Below are positions 28,050-34,446 of a DNA stretch of 34,446 bases, piece by piece. The notes below the pieces were generated by a model. That model was not told the DNA's origin. It did not search any database and saw only the letters and a list, made by a program, of their open reading frames with translations. Position 1 is the first letter of the stretch, and each line of letters opens with the position of its first letter. This DNA is from Pseudomonas sp. N40(2020) (GTDB taxonomy: Bacteria; Pseudomonadota; Gammaproteobacteria; Pseudomonadales; Pseudomonadaceae): NCBI RefSeq assembly GCF_014472415.1, contig NZ_JACSZV010000057.1, positions 1 to 34,446 of the forward strand. The letters run 5' to 3'. The position numbers were made by a program, and so were the translations under genes.

Positions 28050-31000
28050 TCAGAAATCGCGCTTGTAGAAGATATCCAGCGAACTTGCGACGCCACTGGC
28101 CGCTTCGAGGTAAACCTTCTTGCTCAGCTTGTAACGCAGGGCAATGGTGCTGGCCGGTTCAAACACGCCGACGCCATAACGCAAACTGAGTTTTTCGGAA
28201 ATGTTGCCGCTGGCCACCACGCTGGTGGTGTTGCCGCTGCCCTGGGTGTCGAGCTGGAAATCTTGAATGCCCAAGTCCTTGGCCAGACTGCTCGTCACCC
28301 CAGAGCTGCCCATCAAGCCGAGACCCAACGCCGCTTGCGCGAGCATGTTGTTGTCTTCGCCGCTGGTACTCAGCGGACGCCCCAGCACCAGATAGGACAG
28401 CGCCTGCTCCTGGCTCATCGCCGGTTCCGAGAAGATCTGCGTAGTCGGCTGCTCGGCACTGCCGCTCAGGCGAATACCGGCGATCACGTCGTCAGTCTGG
28501 CGGATCGCCTCGATGTCCAGATACGGCTGATCGAGGGGGCCGGCAAACAGCAGACGCGCACGCCGCACCGTCAGACGCTGGCCGTAGGCACGGTAACGTC
28601 CGTCGTTGAGCCACAACTCGCCACGGGTGTCCATGTTGTCGCCGATGTGCACCTGACCTTGCAGATTGGCGGTCAGGCCGAAGCCGGCGAAGCTGAGTTT
28701 GTCTTCGCCGACGACTACATCGATGTCCATTTTCATGGCCATCGGTGGTTTGCCCTCTTCGGTCTGCGCGCCGACGATGATCGTGTCATCGGATACTTTC
28801 ACCGTCGATGGCGGCAATTCGCGCACGGTGATTTCTCCTTTGGGCACCAGCACTTTGCCGGCAATCTTCAACTCATCACCGGCCATGGAAATCTTCAGGT
28901 CGGGCGCCACTTCGAGCTTGGCGTAGGGCTCGACGGTGACCGGCAGTTGCGTACCTTTCAAAGCGAGATCAACCACCAGCGCCTGACCCCAGGCGACGTT
29001 GCCGTTCAGACTGCCCTGCCCGGTCTTGCCGCTTTTCCAGCCGCCGTCCAGACGCACCGACTCACCGGCAATCACGGCTTGCAGTTGCAGATTGTTGAGT
29101 TCCATCGGCAACTCGGCACCCGACACTTCGCCGTCGCTGAGTTGCACCGTACCGTTGACCAGCGGTGCCAGTAGCCCGCCGGAAATCGTGCCGCTACCGT
29201 TCAAGCGCCCGGTGAGTTTCTCGACCATCGGCACAAACGGCCGCGCCACCGACAGATCCAGTCCACTCAAGCGGAACGAGCCGCTCAGCGGTTTGTTCTT
29301 CGGCAGCGGATTGAGCTGCGCCTGCACCATCAATTCGCCGAGTTTGCCGCCGACGAAATTGAGGTCGGTGTCGATACGCTTCGGCGTGAGTTTGCTGGTC
29401 AGCTTGAGCGTCTGGTACGGGAAATCCAGCCACTGATCTTTCTCACGCATGCGCAGCGTGCCGCCACTGGCATCGACGCTGATCACGCCGTTCGGGCCGC
29501 TGGCCGGCACGTCCAGTTGCAGATCGGCGTTGAGCTTGCCCTGCCAGGCGAAATCCTTGGGCAGCCACTGCGCCAGACTCTCAATCGGGAATTGCTTGAG
29601 GTGGTAGCGCAGTTTCGGATCGGGCATCAGCCGTTGATCTTCGCCGCACAGGCTGGCGCTGCCGGACATCCAGCAGTGGGCGCCAAAGTTGATCTTGCCG
29701 TCGGCCAGACGTTCGAGTTTCGCTGGGTTTTGCAGCTTCCAGTCCTGGCCACCGGCCTGAATGTCACCGCTGGCCAAGCGTCCACGCCAGTTGCCCTTGT
29801 CGAGATTGCCGTCCAGGCCCAACGCCAGTTTCAGTTTCGGCCCGAGCAGATCGAGGTTGAGTTTCTGGCTCTTGATGTCGCCTTGGGCACTGGCGGTCAG
29901 TGTACCCAGCGACGTGTCGCCGGCCTGAATGCCAGAGCCCTTCAGATCGATCTTCGCCCGTTGCGCACTGTCGAGGGTGGCGTCGAGGTTGAGGCTTTGC
30001 AGGCGATTGTCCTGGAAGGCCAGTTGCGAACCTTGCAGGCCTATCTTGCCTTGCGGCGCTTTCAGCGTACCGGCTACGTTGACCTGACCGTTGATCTGCC
30101 CGCGCAATTGCGGCCAGAGCTGGGCCAGACGCGACAGTTTGAAGTCGATCTGCCCGGTGAGTTTTTGTTGCAGGCTGCCCTTGCCGATGATGCTGTTGTC
30201 GCCGAGGCGGATTTGCAGGGCGTTGAGATTCCACTGCTCGCCGGCACCGTCAGCCTTGGCTTGCAGGATCGCCGGTTGGCCGCGCAGTTTGCCTTTCAGA
30301 TCGAGGTCAGCTGTCAGGCTCAAGCGCTCGTTCTTCATTTCGCCTTTGCTTTTCAGTGGCCCGGCCAAGGTGCCCGGCAGCTCCGCGACCCAGTACGCCG
30401 GGTTGAGCGCTGACAGATCCAGCGCCGTGTCCCAGGCGATGCCGTCGGCGAACTGCACGTTCACATGCCCTTCGGCCTTGCCCTGCCCGGCTTCCATTTT
30501 CAGTTGCGGCAGTGCGATCTGTTTAAGGCTGCCACTGAAAGGACTGCTCAGGCTGAACGCCCCCGCCGGGCCATCCAGCGCGGCGGCGAAGTTACCGATG
30601 TACTGACCGTCGGTGTAGGAGACTTCGCCATTGAAGGTGCGCAAGGCGACTTGCGGCTCGTCGATTTCGTTGTAGAGCCGATGCCACGGGAAGTCCTGCC
30701 AAGTGATGTTGGCTTGAGCCGTGATGCCTTTGCTCCAGTCGACGCTGCCGGTGAGCTTGAGGCTTTGCTTGTCGTTGGCGCTCAGGTCGAGCCCGGCGAT
30801 TTGCGCGCCGCTGGCGTCGACCTTGCCTTTGAGCAGCAGCGCCACCGGGCCTTTTTCCGCCGGTAGCGTGGCGTTGCCGAGCAACTGGTAACCGTTTTTC
30901 AGGTCGCCTTCGCCGGTCAGCACCAGTTGATTGAGTTGCAGGGTGTCCGGCAGGTCGGCGCTCGGCTTGAACGCCTCGGAAGTGATGCGCACCTTGGCCG

Positions 31001-31724
31001 GCAGGTTTTCCACCAGCGGTTGCAGTTCACCGCTTAACTGGCCGTCGAGGTAGCCACGGCTGTCGGCGTGCAGGTTGAGGGTTTTCAACAGGTCGCCGTC
31101 GATCTTTAACGCCAACGTCCATGGGCCGGTGCCCGGCGACGGCAGGGTCAGATCACCGGCGATGTTCAGTGGCCAGTTACCGGAGGGTTGCAGCAGACCG
31201 GACAGATTCAGGCTGAGCTCGTCGCGCTGCAATTGCACGCTGTCGATCTGCATGCCCTTGGCGGTCCAGTGCGCCGCCAGTTTCAGGCCTTTGAGTTGTT
31301 CGCTGCCGTTAAACAACAGGCTGCCGACCTGCACGTCGCCCAGCTCGAGGGCCACCGGCAATTGCAGATCCGGCAGTTTGATCGGGCCGCTTTGCGTAGT
31401 TTCTTCGCTCGGCGGGAATTGCAGAATGACCTGATCAGCCTTGAGCTGGTCGATGCACAAGGTCATGCGCGTCAGGCACAGCGGCGACCAGGCGAAGATC
31501 GGCTTCTGCAACTCGACGCGGCTGCTGTCTTGCTGCCACAACAGGTGATCGGCGCTCCATTGTCCGCCGAGGCGGCCCTGGAAATTTTCTACGCTCAAAC
31601 CCGGCACCAGACCCAGCGCCCAACGGCTGCCAGCCTGCGTACCCAGCACCGCAGCGATGCTCAAGACAATCAACAACACCAGCGCCAGAAGCGTCAGTGC
31701 CGTTATTTTCAAACCACGTTTCAC
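28050..31724 (-). CDS. tamB: Translocation and assembly module subunit TamB
   Basis: Large inner-membrane-anchored periplasmic protein of 1224 residues that spans the envelope and works with TamA. A single N-terminal anchor is at about 8-30. The body is made of repetitive beta-strands rich in G, N, L, K and Q, forming the long hydrophobic groove of the AsmA/TamB superfamily. The conserved C-terminal TamB (DUF490) domain is at about 880-1224, ending in the aromatic-terminated strand FYKRDF, like an outer-membrane beta signal. The start is a GTG overlapping the tamA stop by four bases. Reported roles are autotransporter assembly and phospholipid transport to the outer membrane. Confidence 0.95.
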   Translation of the reverse strand: MKRGLKITALTLLALVLLIVLSIAAVLGTQAGSRWALGLVPGLSVENFQGRLGGQWSADHLLWQQDSSRVELQKPIFAWSPLCLTRMTLCIDQLKADQVILQFPPSEETTQSGPIKLPDLQLPVALELGDVQVGSLLFNGSEQLKGLKLAAHWTAKGMQIDSVQLQRDELSLNLSGLLQPSGNWPLNIAGDLTLPSPGTGPWTLALKIDGDLLKTLNLHADSRGYLDGQLSGELQPLVENLPAKVRITSEAFKPSADLPDTLQLNQLVLTGEGDLKNGYQLLGNATLPAEKGPVALLLKGKVDASGAQIAGLDLSANDKQSLKLTGSVDWSKGITAQANITWQDFPWHRLYNEIDEPQVALRTFNGEVSYTDGQYIGNFAAALDGPAGAFSLSSPFSGSLKQIALPQLKMEAGQGKAEGHVNVQFADGIAWDTALDLSALNPAYWVAELPGTLAGPLKSKGEMKNERLSLTADLDLKGKLRGQPAILQAKADGAGEQWNLNALQIRLGDNSIIGKGSLQQKLTGQIDFKLSRLAQLWPQLRGQINGQVNVAGTLKAPQGKIGLQGSQLAFQDNRLQSLNLDATLDSAQRAKIDLKGSGIQAGDTSLGTLTASAQGDIKSQKLNLDLLGPKLKLALGLDGNLDKGNWRGRLASGDIQAGGQDWKLQNPAKLERLADGKINFGAHCWMSGSASLCGEDQRLMPDPKLRYHLKQFPIESLAQWLPKDFAWQGKLNADLQLDVPASGPNGVISVDASGGTLRMREKDQWLDFPYQTLKLTSKLTPKRIDTDLNFVGGKLGELMVQAQLNPLPKNKPLSGSFRLSGLDLSVARPFVPMVEKLTGRLNGSGTISGGLLAPLVNGTVQLSDGEVSGAELPMELNNLQLQAVIAGESVRLDGGWKSGKTGQGSLNGNVAWGQALVVDLALKGTQLPVTVEPYAKLEVAPDLKISMAGDELKIAGKVLVPKGEITVRELPPSTVKVSDDTIIVGAQTEEGKPPMAMKMDIDVVVGEDKLSFAGFGLTANLQGQVHIGDNMDTRGELWLNDGRYRAYGQRLTVRRARLLFAGPLDQPYLDIEAIRQTDDVIAGIRLSGSAEQPTTQIFSEPAMSQEQALSYLVLGRPLSTSGEDNNMLAQAALGLGLMGSSGVTSSLAKDLGIQDFQLDTQGSGNTTSVVASGNISEKLSLRYGVGVFEPASTIALRYKLSKKVYLEAASGVASSLDIFYKRDF

Positions 31725-33448
31725 AGCTCAGGCCCCATGGAAAAGTGCAGCCGGATGCCGCCATCGTCGTCCAGCGCGTGGGCCAGGTCGAGGCGGATCG
31801 GCCCCACCGGCGAGACCCAGCGCACACCAATACCGACCCCGGTCTTGAGGTTCGGCAGTTCGAGTTTGTTGAAAGAGTTGCCCTGGTCGACGAAGGTCGC
31901 GACCCGCCACTTCTCGGCGACCGAGTATTGATACTCGACGCTGCCGGCAACCATGTAACGGCCACCGATACGTTTGCCGTCGGAGTTCTCCGGAGACAGG
32001 CTCTGGTAGTCGTAACCACGCACGCTCTGATCGCCACCGGCGAAGAAACGCAGCGACGGCGGCACCGACGCGTAACCGTTGGTGGCGCTGCCGCCGACCT
32101 GCACGCGGCCGAGCAAACGGTGTTTGTCGAACACCGTGGTCAAGCCTTTGACCAACGCCGTGCCATATAAAAGGTTGTTGTCCGAGCCGAGGCCTTCCTT
32201 CGCGACTTTGCTTTCAAAGGTCAGGCGATAGCCATTGTGCGGGTCGATGCGGTTGTCGCTTTTCAAGTACGAATAACTGATGCCGGGCATCAGCAAGGTA
32301 CTCAAACCCGAGTCATCACCGAGCTCGTATTCCTCGCGCTGCCATTTCAGCGAGATAACCCGTTGCCAGCCACTGGACAACTTGCTGTGCCATTCCGGGC
32401 CGAAGGTCAGCAGCTTGCTCAGGGTGTCAGAACCCTCGATGTCTTCGAATTGATAACCACCGGCCCAACGCAATTTGTCGGTCAGCGGCGGGTCGAGCGG
32501 AATGTCGTAAAAGAGGCCGACGTTCTGCCGTGGCGCCGAGAGTTCGGCTTCCCAGCCATAACTGTCGCCCTGCGGATTGACCCAATGGCGCGTCCAGTTG
32601 GCCTTGATCCGTGGCCCGACGTCGGTCGAATAACCGAGGCCCAGGCCCATGGTGCGCGGCTTGCGCGTGTCGAGTTTGACGTCGACCGGGATCACCTCGT
32701 TTTTCGCGGTGGTCGGTGCGGCATCGACGCGCACCCCTTCGAAATAGCCGCTCGATTGCAGGTCGCGGTTGAGTTCGGCGATCAGCTCGGAGTCATACGG
32801 CTCGCCTTCCTTGAACGGCACCATGCGTTGCAGCAGGTCTTCGTCGAACGGCGTGTCGCCTTCAAAACTGACTTTGCCCAGCGCATAACGCGGGCCGCTT
32901 TCGTAGATCAATTCAACATCGGCGACACCGGCACGCGGGTCGACCATGAGTTTCTGGCTGGTGAAATGGCCGCTGAAATAACCGAAGCGCGAGGCCTGAT
33001 TCTGGATCAGCCGCTTGGCGTCTTCGTAGCGACCATGGTTGAGCACCGCGCCGGGCTTGAGCACGTCGGCTTTCGGCACGCGAAAGGATTTAAAGGAGGC
33101 AGCCGGGCCGTCGACACGGATTGTGACGTTGCGCAGACGAATCGGCTCGCCGGGATCGATGTTCAGCACCAGACGCGGCTTGTCGCCGCCCTTCACGTCG
33201 CTGTCGATCTGCGGCTGATAGTAGCCCAACGCCTGGGCCGCCTTGCGCGCCTGCTCTTCGGCACCGCGACTGAAGCGCAGCAAGGCTTCTTCGTCACGGT
33301 CACCGAGGCTGCCGATATAGCCTTCTATATTGGCCTTGAGTTCATCGTTGGACGGTTTGATCCGCACATCCAATTCACTTTGCGCCAGCGCCGCGCAGCT
33401 GGATAACAGCATGAGCACACCACTGGTAAATCTTCCTGGAAACTTCAT
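31721..33448 (-). CDS. tamA: Outer-membrane protein assembly factor TamA (Omp85 family)
   Basis: Outer-membrane beta-barrel protein of 575 residues. A signal peptide ends near SCAALAQ (about 23). Three POTRA domains occupy about 25-265 (for example NVTIRVDGPA, LGKVSFEGDTPFDEDLLQRMV). The barrel follows, with the Omp85 L6 signature FFAGGDQSVRGYDY at about 457-470 and a final strand GGIRLHFSMGPEL. It is translationally coupled to tamB by a four-base overlap. No clear Shine-Dalgarno precedes the ATG at 33448, but upstream in-frame alternatives are no better and the signal peptide fits this start. Confidence 0.95.
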   Translation of the reverse strand: MKFPGRFTSGVLMLLSSCAALAQSELDVRIKPSNDELKANIEGYIGSLGDRDEEALLRFSRGAEEQARKAAQALGYYQPQIDSDVKGGDKPRLVLNIDPGEPIRLRNVTIRVDGPAASFKSFRVPKADVLKPGAVLNHGRYEDAKRLIQNQASRFGYFSGHFTSQKLMVDPRAGVADVELIYESGPRYALGKVSFEGDTPFDEDLLQRMVPFKEGEPYDSELIAELNRDLQSSGYFEGVRVDAAPTTAKNEVIPVDVKLDTRKPRTMGLGLGYSTDVGPRIKANWTRHWVNPQGDSYGWEAELSAPRQNVGLFYDIPLDPPLTDKLRWAGGYQFEDIEGSDTLSKLLTFGPEWHSKLSSGWQRVISLKWQREEYELGDDSGLSTLLMPGISYSYLKSDNRIDPHNGYRLTFESKVAKEGLGSDNNLLYGTALVKGLTTVFDKHRLLGRVQVGGSATNGYASVPPSLRFFAGGDQSVRGYDYQSLSPENSDGKRIGGRYMVAGSVEYQYSVAEKWRVATFVDQGNSFNKLELPNLKTGVGIGVRWVSPVGPIRLDLAHALDDDGGIRLHFSMGPEL

Positions 33449-33513
33449 GGCGCGAATGCTATCACGGGCTTGGGAGCGTAATAGAAGAGGAAATTTCCCA
33501 AGAAGTTCGATTG

Positions 33514-34164
33514 CTATGCTGTTGCAGTTTGTAACACCTGAGGGTTGGCGTGGAAAAACACGTGCTCGCGCACCGGGCCGACGGCAACTTCGCCAATCTC
33601 CTGATAACCCTGACGTTTATAGAATTCCAGGTAACGCGGGTTGCCGGTATCGAGCACCACGCCTTGCGAGGTTTCGTCCACCGCGCACCAGTTGTGCACG
33701 GCAGTCAGCAGTTGCTCACCGAAGTGTTTGCCTTGGAACTGCGGGTGAACACCCAGCAGCGGTAACATGTGCACCGAATCGCTCGGTACGCAGGCGGCCA
33801 CGGCATCGTGATACTCCAGGTAGCGGCGAGTACAGCGAAAACCGGTGCTGAGCACCATGCGCAGGCGCCACGCCCAGCTCTCGGTGATGCCCAAACGGCG
33901 TTGCGGCGGTGCGATCAGGGCGATGCCGATCAGGCGGTCGTTGACCAGCAGGCCAATGGCCGGCAGATCCTGCAGGAAGTGTTGTTTTACCAATTCGCGC
34001 ACCGTCGCCCGCACCCGCTGCTCGTAGCCGGGACGCTCGGCTTCGAACAGGTAGCCGAAAGTCGGCTCGTGGCGGTAGGCCTGATACAGCAGGGATCGTG
34101 CTTCGCGGGAATAGCCGCGGTCGAGCATATGAATGTCAGCGATGGCGGTCTGGGTTTCAGGCAT
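33514..34164 (-). CDS. GNAT-family N-acetyltransferase
   Basis: Predicted acetyl-CoA-dependent acyltransferase of 216 residues. The start at 34164 (protein begins MPETQTAIAD) follows GGAGA about ten bases upstream; an in-frame start at 34236 would add 24 residues unlike the family. The acetyl-CoA-binding region is visible as LLGVHPQFQGKHFGEQLL (motif A, about 133-150), followed by VVLDTGNPRYLEFYKRQGYQEIGE, in pieces the usual GNAT motif B. The acceptor substrate is unknown. It lies 65 bp upstream of tamA in the same direction and may share its transcript. Confidence 0.88.
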   Translation of the reverse strand: MPETQTAIADIHMLDRGYSREARSLLYQAYRHEPTFGYLFEAERPGYEQRVRATVRELVKQHFLQDLPAIGLLVNDRLIGIALIAPPQRRLGITESWAWRLRMVLSTGFRCTRRYLEYHDAVAACVPSDSVHMLPLLGVHPQFQGKHFGEQLLTAVHNWCAVDETSQGVVLDTGNPRYLEFYKRQGYQEIGEVAVGPVREHVFFHANPQVLQTATA

Positions 34165-34290
34165 GACGGTGATTCTCCCCGGGGCGCGGCTAAAATGACT
34201 GCGCTCTTGTTGGTACGAACCTTTTGCCGTTGGCACAGTTCCCCACAGGTATAGACCAACCTTGGATCTTCATCGAACGGGCGGCCGCCA

Positions 34291-34355
34291 ATCGCGAGCA
34301 GGCTCACTCCTACAGGGGTACGCATTTCAATTGTAGGAGTGAGCCTGCTCGCGAT
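34291..34355. repeat. REP family A inverted pair (REPIN), right-hand copy
   Basis: Arms 34291-34318 and 34332-34355 are inverted copies of the GCGAGCAGGCTCACTCCTAC core with only 13 bp between them. It lies between the GNAT gene and the end of the next gene. Of the three family A loci in the window this is the most compact. Confidence 0.9.
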
Positions 34356-34382
34356 GAACGATAACGCGGTTTTTTCTGCGGA

Positions 34383-34446
34383 TCAGGTTTGCGGGTCGAC
34401 CCGATCCAGCGCCCGGTTCACCGCCAGTTCGGCGAGCATGACAATT
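34383..34446 (-). CDS. C-terminal end of an unidentified protein (partial, runs off the window)
   Basis: An open frame enters from the right edge and ends at a TGA at 34383-34385. The visible tail reads IVMLAELAVNRALDRVDPQT. Codon use fits the neighbours and a REP pair follows directly after, as at other gene ends here. Too little is visible to name the family. Confidence 0.45.
   Translation of the reverse strand, partial: IVMLAELAVNRALDRVDPQT

Overview
The window reads as a chromosomal segment of a Pseudomonas of the P. fluorescens/P. putida type. The basis is GC-rich codon use, the gene order glnS-cysS beside ppiB-lpxH, a tamA-tamB pair, and several families of short palindromic repeats typical of that genus. 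No rRNA, tRNA, phage, IS transposase or CRISPR array is visible.

Layout. (1) 59-8286 is a complete heavy-metal efflux module. The RND efflux operon czcC-czcB-czcA is on the minus strand and the two-component system czcR-czcS diverges from it. The intergenic region between them is about 455 bp and partly unexplained. (2) 8366-16568 is a solute uptake module of the glycerol ABC-transporter type. Its minus-strand operon runs ATPase, ATPase, permease, permease, small DUF2160-like membrane protein, periplasmic binding protein, and ends in a strong terminator. A divergent AcoR-like sigma-54 activator sits upstream. The operon has a near-consensus -24/-12 promoter and, upstream of it, two phased pairs of TGTTCA repeats, so the activator very probably drives it. 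(3) 16747-17964 is a lone MFS transporter. (4) 18255-22901 is housekeeping: glnS-cysS on the minus strand, ppiB-lpxH on the plus strand. (5) 23083-27894 is a MarR-controlled tripartite multidrug efflux operon (marR, outer-membrane lipoprotein, EmrA, EmrB) with two near-identical palindromic operators at its promoter. (6) 28050-33448 is tamA-tamB, for outer-membrane protein and envelope assembly. A GNAT acetyltransferase and the C-terminal tail of a further gene follow.

Three dispersed repeat families punctuate the gene borders. REP family A lies at the ends of czcA and czcS and near the right edge. REP family B lies in the leader of the sigma-54 activator and after tamB. A 162-179 bp MITE-like element with CCCTCACCC termini occurs three times within 6.5 kb, always directly after gene ends. 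Two of these repeats supply coding material: the last codons and stop of czcS come from a REP, and the stop codon of the MFS gene lies in a MITE terminus.

The most interesting biology is in the ABC uptake operon. Its two ATPase subunits have complementary defects: one lacks the switch-loop histidine, the other lacks the LSGGQ signature. This predicts a heterodimeric importer with one consensus and one degenerate ATP site, together with a small integral membrane subunit of unknown role.
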